64,000 nt of DNA from JBPOFM01 sp041391925. Its GTDB lineage: Bacteria; Bacteroidota; Bacteroidia; Flavobacteriales; Flavobacteriaceae. Shown here piece by piece: positions 17,852-26,844 of this stretch. The position numbers were made by a program, and so were the translations under genes. The stretch is from NCBI GenBank assembly GCA_041391925.1, contig JAWKNA010000005.1, positions 343,533 through 407,532 of the forward strand, read 5' to 3'. Below the pieces are notes generated by a model that had not been told where the DNA came from, made no database searches, and was given only the letters and a program-made list of their open reading frames with translations. Position 1 is the first letter of the stretch. Each line of letters begins with the position of its first letter.

Positions 17852-19243
17852 ATGACCACAACAACAGTCCCAATAATTCCGAAAAGGCAAACCTTTGCTA
17901 AAGTAAATGCACAACGCGAATTGCATTTAGAAGCTATATGCATATTTGCGGCAACTGGATTTTTTTTGGATCAAGACACCTATTGGAAAGACGAGATTGT
18001 TTTGAAGCCAGGGACTCAATATGACTTGGATGAAAACCGTTTTGTTTTAAGCCAAAAAGAATATTTCAAATGGTATCATGAACCACGACAAATCTCTTTT
18101 GAATCTGCATTGGGAGAGTTTATAGATTTATTCGAAGGTATTGTCAAAGAACAATCAAATCATCAAAATATACTTTTGCCAATTTCAGGGGGTTTAGACA
18201 GTCGAACTCAGGCGACTGCTCTCCACCATATGAATATAGATGTGGATTCTTATTCATATAGTTTTGAGCAAGGATTTAAAGAACACGATATTGCCAAACA
18301 GGTCGCAAAGGTTTGCAATTTTCGTTTTAACCAATATTTAATTCGCCCAAATTATTTATGGAAGGTTCTGAATGATATGTCAGATATTAATGGTTGTTAT
18401 TCAGAATTTACACATCCAAGACAAATTGCAGTTTTAGATGACCTTAAAAAGATGAAAGGTGAATTTTCTTTAGGACATTGGGGTGATGTGTTATTTGATC
18501 GGGGTATCGCGAGTAAAGATGAGTTAATTCCGGAAGTTGATTTGGTTTATAAAAAAATCATTAAGAAAGGAGGGCTTGCACTTGCAAAAAGTTTATGGCA
18601 GTCATGGAATTTAGTTGGTGATTTTGAGACCTATCTTAAACAGCGGATTCAAGATTTATTGAATAAGATTGACATCCAACATAAAGGAGCAAAAATTCGA
18701 GCCTTCAAATCTCTTTATTGGGCTCCACGTTGGACATCTGTTAGCTTATCTTTTTTTGAATTCGCCCATCCCATTCATGTGCCGTATTATGATGACCGTA
18801 TGTGCCATTTTATTTGCCAAATTCCAGAAGAACATTTGGCCGACAGAAAAATCCAAATAGAATATATAAAAAGGCGAAATCCAAAGTTGGCAAAAATAAG
18901 TTGGCAAGATCATATGCCCTATAATTTGTATAACTACAGAAAAAATCAATTTCCAGCGAATTTACCATATCGTGTTAAGAACAAGTTAAACCGTGAACTT
19001 AATTCAATATTTGGTAAAAAACACATACAGCGCAATTGGGAATTACAATTTTTAGGTTCTGAAAATGAAACTCATTTAATGAATCACCTATTTAATGTCC
19101 AAACTTTCAAACTTTTGGATAAAACCCTTATTACCGATTTCTATTCCAAATTCAAGAATGACGACCCCGTCTTTTATTCCCATTCTGTGAGCACACTTTT
19201 AACATTGTCATTATTCTCTCAAAAGAAAATGGATGATTATTAA
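17852..19243 (+). CDS. Asparagine-synthase-like PP-loop protein without glutaminase domain
   Basis: The 463 aa protein has the ATP-pyrophosphatase loop LLPISGGLDSRTQ, with SGGLDS at residues 112-117, and downstream Asn-synthase-like segments. The first ~100 residues lack the N-terminal Cys nucleophile and the class II glutaminase sequence; they contain only a region like the linker of Asn synthetases (KPGTQYDLDENRF). The enzyme should activate a carboxylate with ATP and join it to ammonia or an amine. In polysaccharide loci full-length relatives such as WbpS amidate uronic acids. With TviB/TviC in the locus, GalNAcA amidation is a reasonable guess, with ammonia or a partner glutaminase supplying nitrogen. 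Confidence 0.75.
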   Translation: MTTTTVPIIPKRQTFAKVNAQRELHLEAICIFAATGFFLDQDTYWKDEIVLKPGTQYDLDENRFVLSQKEYFKWYHEPRQISFESALGEFIDLFEGIVKEQSNHQNILLPISGGLDSRTQATALHHMNIDVDSYSYSFEQGFKEHDIAKQVAKVCNFRFNQYLIRPNYLWKVLNDMSDINGCYSEFTHPRQIAVLDDLKKMKGEFSLGHWGDVLFDRGIASKDELIPEVDLVYKKIIKKGGLALAKSLWQSWNLVGDFETYLKQRIQDLLNKIDIQHKGAKIRAFKSLYWAPRWTSVSLSFFEFAHPIHVPYYDDRMCHFICQIPEEHLADRKIQIEYIKRRNPKLAKISWQDHMPYNLYNYRKNQFPANLPYRVKNKLNRELNSIFGKKHIQRNWELQFLGSENETHLMNHLFNVQTFKLLDKTLITDFYSKFKNDDPVFYSHSVSTLLTLSLFSQKKMDDY

Positions 19244-19299
19244 AATTCTCATATCGAGCAGATTGAGAGTTATATCAGAGAATTTATTTTGAATTGTAT

Positions 19300-19328
19300 A
19301 TTGAAATATTTTTAAAAGCGTATTTTTG
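19300..19328 (+). promoter_or_regulatory. Bacteroidota-type promoter
   Basis: A perfect TATTTTTG at 19321-19328 with ATTG at 19300-19303 (17 bp apart) lies 16 bp before the start at 19345. It would drive the overlapping gene run that begins there. Confidence 0.42.
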
Positions 19329-19344
19329 ATTTTTACGATTTAAA

Positions 19345-20400
19345 ATGCCGCAAAAAATACGTATTCTATATACAATACCTAATTTTAACACTGCCGGAAG
19401 TCAATATGTCCTCTTATCCTTAATAGAAAAATTGGATAAGGAAAGTTTTGAAATTTTTATTGGTGTAGAAGAGCATCCAGAATTGATACCAGACATTTTC
19501 CCCATTTCAAATAGAGTGCATATAAAGCACAAAGGAAATCTGATTGCCAATGTTTATCATTTCGCCACAATGTTGAGAAGATATAATATTCATACAGTGC
19601 ATTCTTGGGATTATAAATCCAATTTTTATGAACCCATTGCCACTAGACTAGTAGTGAAGAATTATTTATTTACAAAAAAGAACGCAGCATGGTCGAAACG
19701 TTGGTTTTTAAAAAGTTTCTTATCCAGCCGAATAGTTTACGATCAACCTGATATGGAACTTAATTTTTTCAACAATATATTTCTGCGAAAGAAAGCAACG
19801 TTTATTCCGCATGGTATAGATGTTAATAAATTTGTACCTATAGGTAACAAAAAAAAAAAATCGAAAATCTTTAAGCTTTGTTGTGTGGGGAATTTAGGCG
19901 AAAACAAAAATCAATTGTTTTTAATTCAACAATTGAAAGAATTGCCCAATTCAATTCATCTTTATTTGTATGGTCGATCACTAGCAGAGTACAGAGACAG
20001 ACTAAATGATTTTATTCGTAAAGCAAATCTAACTAATCGTGTATTTATTGAGGATTTTGTTGATAATGATGAACTCCCTCAGTTGTTGTCAACATTTGAT
20101 TTATTTGTCTTGGCATCAAAGAAGGAAGGTCTTCCGGTTTCAATCCTTGAAGCATTGGCCTGTGGGTTGCCCGTATTATGCTCAGATTCTGGAGGAGGTA
20201 CAAAATACATTTTTAAAAAAGGTAAGGGGGGGCATGTTTTTGATTTAGGCAAACCAGAGCAATTTAAAAACTATGTATTGGATTTTTATAATAACAAAGA
20301 GTATTTAAAAAATGCAAAACAAGAAGCGGTGCATTTGGCAAAACAATTTGATGTGAATCATGAAGTTCGGGCTTATGAAGCTTTGTATAAAAAATTATAA
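19345..20400 (+). CDS. Glycosyltransferase family 4
   Basis: This is a GT-B retaining transferase, 351 aa. The N-terminal acceptor domain begins RILYTIPNFNTAGSQYVLLS. The C-terminal donor domain has LCCVGNLGENKNQLFLIQQL, VFIEDFVDNDELPQLLSTFD and the E-x7-E motif KEGLPVSILEALACGLPVL near residue 258. Its TAA overlaps the next ATG by one base (TAATG), so translation is probably coupled with the sulfotransferase that follows. Confidence 0.92.
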   Translation: MPQKIRILYTIPNFNTAGSQYVLLSLIEKLDKESFEIFIGVEEHPELIPDIFPISNRVHIKHKGNLIANVYHFATMLRRYNIHTVHSWDYKSNFYEPIATRLVVKNYLFTKKNAAWSKRWFLKSFLSSRIVYDQPDMELNFFNNIFLRKKATFIPHGIDVNKFVPIGNKKKKSKIFKLCCVGNLGENKNQLFLIQQLKELPNSIHLYLYGRSLAEYRDRLNDFIRKANLTNRVFIEDFVDNDELPQLLSTFDLFVLASKKEGLPVSILEALACGLPVLCSDSGGGTKYIFKKGKGGHVFDLGKPEQFKNYVLDFYNNKEYLKNAKQEAVHLAKQFDVNHEVRAYEALYKKL

Positions 20401-21242
20401 TGTTCTCTTATAATAAACATATAATAATTTTGGGTTCTGCAAGAAGTGGAACCAGTTGGTTTTCTGAAATCATTGCGCTTCAACATAGATATCGACTGCT
20501 ATTTGAACCAGAACATGAAACAAATACCCCAAAGGGCAAGTTGATTTGTGATCGATATATAACTGATTGTAAAAGTAGTAATGCTATAAATAACTATTTG
20601 AAACAAGTGTTTTCAAACAGGGTGAATAGCGATTGGATAGCACAGTTAAGCAATCGTAAATGGAAACGCCATCTCTGGCCTGTAATACCAAAGAAATTCA
20701 TCATTAAATTTGTGCGATGCAATCTTGCAGCATCTTATTTTTCTGAATTTTTTGATATTCCTGTGATCTTCATCATTAGAAACCCCTATGATGTCATTGC
20801 TTCCCAACGACGTGTTCAGTTTCCTTGGTTGTACGATCTTCATTGGTTTAAACACCAAAATGAATTATGCGATGTCATACATGAAAACTATAATTTCGAT
20901 TTGAGATTTGAAAAAGAAAAATCTGATTTTGAAATATTGTGTCTTCGATGGTGTATAGAAAATTCGGTTCCATTATTAGGGGAAAATAAGAAATTTGAGA
21001 TTTTTAAATATGAAGAGATTAAAGATGATATAAACGTATTTTTAAAAATATGCGAAACCTATAATCTTAAGCCATTGGCAAATATTAACTCCGTTTTTAA
21101 AAAACCTTCAAGCAAGACCCATAAATTTAGTGAAATAAATACTGGGATTGCATCCAAAAGAGGATTCTCTTCGGAGGAATACAAAATTCTAAACCATTAT
21201 TTAGATATTTTTAAAATTCATATTTATGAACGAGAATTTTAA
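20400..21242 (+). CDS. Sulfotransferase family protein
   Basis: This is a probable PAPS-dependent sulfotransferase, 280 aa. The PAPS loop is IILGSARSGTSWFSEIIAL (about 9-27). The 3'-phosphate site is VIFIIRNPYDVIASQRRV (about 122-139). FEIFKYEEIKDD near residue 200 is the usual later segment. Its start shares a base with the stop of the preceding GT4 gene and it ends 3 bp before the next GT4 gene. It is the only sulfotransferase gene embedded in the tightly overlapping right half of the locus. Confidence 0.85.
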   Translation: MFSYNKHIIILGSARSGTSWFSEIIALQHRYRLLFEPEHETNTPKGKLICDRYITDCKSSNAINNYLKQVFSNRVNSDWIAQLSNRKWKRHLWPVIPKKFIIKFVRCNLAASYFSEFFDIPVIFIIRNPYDVIASQRRVQFPWLYDLHWFKHQNELCDVIHENYNFDLRFEKEKSDFEILCLRWCIENSVPLLGENKKFEIFKYEEIKDDINVFLKICETYNLKPLANINSVFKKPSSKTHKFSEINTGIASKRGFSSEEYKILNHYLDIFKIHIYEREF

Positions 21243-21245
21243 GTT

Positions 21246-22418
21246 ATGAAAATCGCTATTGTGCTAGCTGCTCCTCCGGGCTATTCCGAAACGTTCTTTA
21301 ATTCGCAAATTAGAGGATTGATAGAAGAGGGGCATGATGTGACACTCTTTACAGGAAATACTTCTCATGCCTACAAACTTTGTAGGCACATAATGCACCC
21401 AAAAGTTAATAGATTTTATATTGTACAAATTTGCCTCATGGTAATCAAAGGGCTATCTCTTTTGCCAACTTTTAAAGCAGTGAGAACCTATTTCCAATTA
21501 GAAACCGAAGAAGGAACGCCTATTAAACGTATAGTTGAAAAAATATATATAAATGCATCTTTATTGAAATATAAAGGTGATTGGATTCATTACGGATTTG
21601 CCACTATGGCAGTAGATCGCGAATTGGTTCCACAAGCGGTTGGAGCTAAAATGGCTGTTAGTTTTAGAGGATATGACATTAATGTATATCCGCTTAAGCA
21701 TCTAAATTGTTATGGACTCTTATGGCGGAAGGTAGATAAGATCCATTCCATTTCGAAATATCTATTACATATTGCCTATGATTTGGGATTAGAACAAAAT
21801 ACTCCATTTCAAATAATTAATCCAGCAATGGATTTAAAAAGTTTGCCATCGTATGTTAAAAATAATTCTAAAAATAAATTTAAAATTGCAACCATAGCAA
21901 GATTCAATTGGATTAAAGGATTAGAAATTCTAACTGAGGTTGCTTTAAAATTAAAGAATGCTGGAATTGAATTTGAATGGACGCTAATAGGCACAGGAGA
22001 TATATCAGAAAAAGAAAGATATTTATACGATATCAATGATAAGCACTTACTTTCACAAATAAAAAACATAGGTAAGATATCCCATGAAGAGACATTAAAA
22101 ATTTTGCAAGAAAGCGATATGTATGTTCAGACAAGTTTGAATGAAGGATTTTGTAATGCACTATTGGAAGCTCAAGCAGTAGGATTGCCATGTGTAGCCT
22201 TTGATGTTGGTGGAATATCAGAAAATATCATAGATGGAGAAACAGGTTTTTTAATAGAAGCATTTAACTTAGATAAAATGGTTCAAAAAATTAAAGAAAT
22301 CTTATATTTGAGCCTAGAAGAAAAAAGCAAAATATCCTTAAAAGGTATTGAGAGAGTAAGAAAGAATTTTAACATAGATAAACAAAAAAAGGAGTTTAAC
22401 GAATTTTACAGGTTTTGA
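21246..22418 (+). CDS. Glycosyltransferase family 4
   Basis: This is a GT-B family 4 enzyme, 390 aa. The N-terminus IAIVLAAPPGYSETFFNSQI and GLIEEGHDVTLFTG form the acceptor domain. KIATIARFNWIKGLEILTEV opens the donor domain, and LNEGFCNALLEAQAVGLPCV (about 298-317) holds the E-x7-E motif. Its stop TGA overlaps the TTG start of the next gene (TTGA). The YGFATMAVDRE segment is typical of colanic-acid-type GT4 enzymes. Confidence 0.92.
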   Translation: MKIAIVLAAPPGYSETFFNSQIRGLIEEGHDVTLFTGNTSHAYKLCRHIMHPKVNRFYIVQICLMVIKGLSLLPTFKAVRTYFQLETEEGTPIKRIVEKIYINASLLKYKGDWIHYGFATMAVDRELVPQAVGAKMAVSFRGYDINVYPLKHLNCYGLLWRKVDKIHSISKYLLHIAYDLGLEQNTPFQIINPAMDLKSLPSYVKNNSKNKFKIATIARFNWIKGLEILTEVALKLKNAGIEFEWTLIGTGDISEKERYLYDINDKHLLSQIKNIGKISHEETLKILQESDMYVQTSLNEGFCNALLEAQAVGLPCVAFDVGGISENIIDGETGFLIEAFNLDKMVQKIKEILYLSLEEKSKISLKGIERVRKNFNIDKQKKEFNEFYRF

Positions 22419-23440
22419 TTAAAATTTACTGTGAGCAAAATTATTACGATAATTCTTTTCGAAGGCATATTTTTCCTCTGGTAAAGTTTATTCAAAATCA
22501 TCCTGAAAGCAAATTTGAATTTCAAATATCAGAAAGTCAGGAAGAATCAGATATCATAATTCTTCCAATGTCCTGGAATTACTATTACAAAACCAAAAAA
22601 GTCAAAGCAGCAACTGATTTTGTGGTTGAAGTTCAAAAATCACGCAAACCCCTCTATTCAATTGTTGTTGGTGATTTTAACAGTAGGGTCCCCAAGAATT
22701 ATAATGGATATATTTTAAGAGCGAGTGGCGACAAATCCAAACTATCAAAAAAAAATTTAGCTTATCCTATATTTGTTGATGATCCTTTAAAGAAGTATTT
22801 TAACTCAAAAAAAACTTTTTATAGAAAGTATATTAAAAAGCCTGTTATTGGCTTTTGTGGACAAGCTAACCCACTTCGATTTCAGACGTTTGTTGATGTT
22901 TTACGGGTTTCAACCAAGAATGTTATGTGTTATTTAGGTTTGAAAAATTTTGAGCCTCAAAAAGTAATGTCCACCACGTATTTCCGATATAAAATTTTGA
23001 ATCATTTGCAAAATTCTAAAACGGTCACCACTAATTTTATCTTAAGACAGGAACATCGAGCAGGTGTAATAAAGGATAAAGATACTCATATAACTACACA
23101 ACAGTTTTATGAAAATATTAGAGATTCTGATTACACAGTATGCATGCGAGGTGCAGGAAATTTTTCAGTACGTTTTTACGAAACATTGGCGATGGGTCGC
23201 ATTCCTGTTTTTGTTAATACAGATTGTATACTTCCGTTGGAGAATAAAATCAATTGGAAAGAACATGTGGTTTGGGTCGAATATAATGAAAGGCATCAGA
23301 TTACAGAAAAAATATTGGAATTTCACGCTCAATTGGATCAATACAAGCTGAATGAGCTTTTCGAAAAAAATCGGGAATTATGGGAAAATCGTTTAACTCT
23401 CATACCTTATTTCAAAACATTGTTCAATGAAAACATCTAA
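22415..23440 (+). CDS. Exostosin-like (GT47-type) glycosyltransferase
   Basis: The 341 aa protein resembles the exostosin family: IYCEQNYYDNSFRRHIFPLV at the N-terminus, IIILPMSWNYY, and the C-terminal donor-site segment MRGAGNFSVRFYETLAMGRI followed by PVFVNTDCILPLE. These C-terminal features (RG-GN-S-RFYE-l--G-IPV) are the best-conserved part of the family. The start is TTG at 22415, overlapping the previous stop by 4 bp. Its last 14 bp overlap the FkbM gene. Donor unknown. Confidence 0.8.
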   Translation: MIKIYCEQNYYDNSFRRHIFPLVKFIQNHPESKFEFQISESQEESDIIILPMSWNYYYKTKKVKAATDFVVEVQKSRKPLYSIVVGDFNSRVPKNYNGYILRASGDKSKLSKKNLAYPIFVDDPLKKYFNSKKTFYRKYIKKPVIGFCGQANPLRFQTFVDVLRVSTKNVMCYLGLKNFEPQKVMSTTYFRYKILNHLQNSKTVTTNFILRQEHRAGVIKDKDTHITTQQFYENIRDSDYTVCMRGAGNFSVRFYETLAMGRIPVFVNTDCILPLENKINWKEHVVWVEYNERHQITEKILEFHAQLDQYKLNELFEKNRELWENRLTLIPYFKTLFNENI

Positions 23441-24269
23441 AATACTTTCCGCAATCAAATATCGATTCACACATCGTGAAATTAAGATGGAAATTTCTAA
23501 ACTTTGCGGCGTTATTTTAAAAACCGTTCCGGGAACGATAAGAAATAAAACTGATCAAGACGACGCTTGGTTTTATTGTTTAGCACAACAAAATAATGTT
23601 ATTTTCGATATCGGTTGTAATGTGGGTTATACTGCATTGCTAGCTTTAATTCAAAACCCAGATAGACCATATCTTTTAGTTGATCCAAATCCTATTGCTT
23701 TAAATCAAGCCCAATTGAATTTGATTAGCAACAATCTAGGTTTTAAAGCACAGTATTTTTCAGGTTTTGTAAGTGATAAACAAAATGATTCGGTCAAATT
23801 TTACACCATTGGTGCAGGCGCGGCAGGAAGTATGCATCCATCTCATGCAGAATCTGCTGCCTTGGTCAATTCTTTTACCCAAGTAAAAACTGTCACACTG
23901 GATTTTTTATATAAATATTATGGAATAAAGCCGAATTTAGTAAAGATTGATGTAGAAGGAGCGGAAATTTTGGTAATGAATGGAGCCAATATTTTAGCTA
24001 AAGAAACTCAATGCGCATTTTTTGTAGAAATGCATAATGTTGAAAATATGGGGATGAAGAAGGCAGGTCAATTGATGATAGATTGGTGTCAAGCAAATCA
24101 ATACAAGGCCTGGTACTTAAAAGATGCAGTTGAATTTAAAAATTCTGAATTAATCAAGGAAAGAGGGAAATGTCACCTGTTGCTGTTGCCAGAGCAACAA
24201 GTATATCCAGATTATCTAAAAAATATTCCACAAGGATCTCCTTTACCCACCAACCAGATGAGTCTTTGA
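23427..24269 (+). CDS. FkbM-family methyltransferase
   Basis: This is the third FkbM-type SAM methyltransferase, 280 aa. NVIFDIGCNVGYTALLALIQ (about 52-71) is SAM motif I, YLLVDPNPIALNQAQ motif II, and LVKIDVEGAEILVMNGA near residue 170 the family hallmark. FVEMHNVENMG follows. It overlaps the exostosin-like gene by 14 bp, so the two products probably act in the same step series. Confidence 0.87.
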   Translation: MKTSKILSAIKYRFTHREIKMEISKLCGVILKTVPGTIRNKTDQDDAWFYCLAQQNNVIFDIGCNVGYTALLALIQNPDRPYLLVDPNPIALNQAQLNLISNNLGFKAQYFSGFVSDKQNDSVKFYTIGAGAAGSMHPSHAESAALVNSFTQVKTVTLDFLYKYYGIKPNLVKIDVEGAEILVMNGANILAKETQCAFFVEMHNVENMGMKKAGQLMIDWCQANQYKAWYLKDAVEFKNSELIKERGKCHLLLLPEQQVYPDYLKNIPQGSPLPTNQMSL

Positions 24270-24368
24270 GAATAAAAGAGTGTTACAGATTTAATAAACC
24301 TTCATAAATATTTGGTGAGCTAAACCATAATAAATAAAATATACCAATGACTAACACCTTTTTTTAAA

Positions 24369-25436
24369 GTGACTATTTTAATATTGTACACCCACAACCA
24401 AAGTTATCTTTCCGAATTTTACTTTGATCTATCCAAAGAATTAGTAACAAAAGGACATGATGTGACAAATTTTTCATTAAAAAATGTGAATGAAAAATTT
24501 GTAAAGGAGAGTGTAGGAATGGTTTATGCAAAAAGGGGAGGATATCTGAAAAATTATTGGGAAATTTTTAAAATAATTAAAAAATTAAGACCCAATATTG
24601 TCATATCAAATTTTAGCTATGACAATCCATGTTTGTTATTCAGCACATTATTAAGAATCGATACAAAAGCAGTATGGATTCATTCTTTAAGCATACAATC
24701 AGAAGCCACTTTCTTGAAAATACTTGTAAAAAAATGGTTTTTGAAATTGGCCGATGTTGTAATCGCAAATTCATATATAACTAAATCGGAATTACATGAA
24801 TTGTACAAAGTTCCAGAGTCTAAATTAAAATGTGTTCCATTTTGGACAGGAATAAAGGAAGCGAGCGACGCAAAAATTTATAAAAAGAAAGAATCCAATA
24901 TATTGAATATTGGATGTCCTGGACTTTTGGGAAAACAAAAAAACCAACAGATTATTTTCGAGGCATTGGGAATTTTAAAGAAAGAGAAAAAATTTAAATT
25001 CGAAATTTCAATTGCTGGAAAAGGAAAAGAAGAGAGTAAATTAAAATTATTGGCAGAAAAATTGGATTTGTTAAATGAGGTTCACTTTTTAGGCCATTTA
25101 TCTGCTCAAGAAATGATTTCTTTCTATAAAAATATGGATGTGGTCGTATTGCCAAGCCTAAACGAAGCCTTCGGTTTAGTGTTTATTGAAGCTATTTCTT
25201 TGGGTACTCCTGTATTGGTGTCGTCAAAATTTGGTTCACTAACTTTTATCGATGAGGATTACCCAGGACTTTCAGAACTTATCTTTAATCCGAGAAGTGT
25301 TAACGATTTAAAGAAGAAATTAGAGCCTTATTTCAATAATTTCGCTCCAAATCGAGAATATTTCGAAAAATTATATCGAGACAATTTTAAAAAGGATAGG
25401 ATATTAGAAAATGTCTATACCATTATTAATAAATGA
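24369..25436 (+). CDS. Glycosyltransferase family 4
   Basis: This is a GT-B family 4 transferase, 355 aa, with a GTG start at 24369. The acceptor domain begins ILILYTHNQSYLSEFYFDLS; the donor domain has NIGCPGLLGKQKNQQIIFEA, VHFLGHLSAQEMISFYKNMD and the E-x7-E motif LNEAFGLVFIEAISLGTPVL (about 262-281). About 100 bp separate it from the FkbM gene; no clear terminator or promoter is seen there. Confidence 0.9.
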   Translation: MTILILYTHNQSYLSEFYFDLSKELVTKGHDVTNFSLKNVNEKFVKESVGMVYAKRGGYLKNYWEIFKIIKKLRPNIVISNFSYDNPCLLFSTLLRIDTKAVWIHSLSIQSEATFLKILVKKWFLKLADVVIANSYITKSELHELYKVPESKLKCVPFWTGIKEASDAKIYKKKESNILNIGCPGLLGKQKNQQIIFEALGILKKEKKFKFEISIAGKGKEESKLKLLAEKLDLLNEVHFLGHLSAQEMISFYKNMDVVVLPSLNEAFGLVFIEAISLGTPVLVSSKFGSLTFIDEDYPGLSELIFNPRSVNDLKKKLEPYFNNFAPNREYFEKLYRDNFKKDRILENVYTIINK

Positions 25437-25515
25437 ACTCAAATCAAGACTATGCGTAAGTATGAATAAATAAATTACAAAGTGTAACTTTACCAGAAAC
25501 TTTAAGTTCAAGTTA

Positions 25516-26844
25516 ATGCTCTTCAAATTTTTAACATATTTGCAGCCAACCCATTATTTTCAGTTATATAAAAACAATGGGCAATCAGTATTTCCTGTCA
25601 TATCAGATTTACCTGATGCTATTGTCAAAAAATGCGGTTTGGATAAAAGTTATTCCAGTACCATTGCGCAACATTACGATGCATCTTGGAGATTGATCCA
25701 ATCTGGATATATGGGCAATCATAATACCTATAAAACCTTTGAAACTTTAGCAGTCGTTGATGAGTATCGATTTGCACGTAAATATTTCAGTAATTTTTGG
25801 GTGTTTTATGTGTTACTTATACGCGTCTTTAGTTTTAAAAACCCAGTTACAGAGTTTAAAGGTTGGTATGACACAAGGTTCACGCGACGAAATCAATTAC
25901 AAGATGCTCATCTGAATTACGAAGAATGGGAAAATTTTTCATCCAATTTAATAAAAAGTTCGCCCAAAGTGAGTGTGGTCATCCCAACATTGAATCGATA
26001 TAGTTATCTTCAGGATGTTCTAAATGATCTTGAAAAACAAACATATTCAAATTTTGAAGTGATAATCGTTGACCAATCCCAACCATATAAACCGGATTTT
26101 TATAAAAACTTCAATCTTGAAATTCACTTGATTCGCCAAGAAGAAAAAGCTCTATGGTTGGCACGAAACACGGCTATTAAAGCTGCGAAAGGCACATTAA
26201 TTGCGCTTTCTGAGGATGATGTTCGTGTAGAAGCAGATTGGATTATAAGTCATTTAAAATGTCTAGATTTTTTTGATGCTAAAATTTCAGCAGGTGTGTT
26301 TTATCCACTAAATCAGTCCATTCCCCAATCGCGCTCCTATTTCTCCCTTGCATCACAATTTGCAACTGGGAATGCATTGTTATATAAATCTATTTTTCAT
26401 GATGTAGGCCTCTTTGATCGACAATTTGAAGGTCAGCGAATGGGTGATGGCGAATTTGGATTAAGAGTCTATCAACAAAACTATAAGAGTGTTTCAAACC
26501 CTAAAGCCGCTTGTGTAGATGTAAAGGCAGAATCTGGAGGTTTACGTTTTATGGGAAGTTGGGATGCATTTCGACCTACAAATCTTTTGGCACCACGACC
26601 CATTCCTAGTGTCTTGTATTTTTATAGAACTTATTTTGGGGTTTACAGGACAAAACTTGCTCTTTTAAAAATAGTACCATTGTCCATCATGCCTTATAGT
26701 TTTAAAAACAATCAAATAATGACACTGTTGGGAATATTGATTTCTATATTAATACTGCCATTTGTATTGTACCAAGTTTATAGGTCTTGGCGACTCTCCA
26801 CTGTAAAGTTGGAGCAAGGACAGAAAATTCCATTGTTGGTTTGA
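25516..26844 (+). CDS. Glycosyltransferase family 2 with long N-terminal extension
   Basis: The 442 aa protein has ~150 residues of unrecognised N-terminal sequence before the GT-A domain, which begins KVSVVIPTLNRYSYLQDVLN. EVIIVDQSQPYKPDF is the nucleotide site and IALSEDDVRVEADWI (about 234-248) the DxD-like motif. MGDGEFGLRVYQQNYK is the acceptor-side motif. A hydrophobic helix (about 402-424) near the C-terminus should anchor it in the inner membrane. The next gene probably starts at a TTG overlapping its TGA. Confidence 0.87.
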   Translation: MLFKFLTYLQPTHYFQLYKNNGQSVFPVISDLPDAIVKKCGLDKSYSSTIAQHYDASWRLIQSGYMGNHNTYKTFETLAVVDEYRFARKYFSNFWVFYVLLIRVFSFKNPVTEFKGWYDTRFTRRNQLQDAHLNYEEWENFSSNLIKSSPKVSVVIPTLNRYSYLQDVLNDLEKQTYSNFEVIIVDQSQPYKPDFYKNFNLEIHLIRQEEKALWLARNTAIKAAKGTLIALSEDDVRVEADWIISHLKCLDFFDAKISAGVFYPLNQSIPQSRSYFSLASQFATGNALLYKSIFHDVGLFDRQFEGQRMGDGEFGLRVYQQNYKSVSNPKAACVDVKAESGGLRFMGSWDAFRPTNLLAPRPIPSVLYFYRTYFGVYRTKLALLKIVPLSIMPYSFKNNQIMTLLGILISILILPFVLYQVYRSWRLSTVKLEQGQKIPLLV

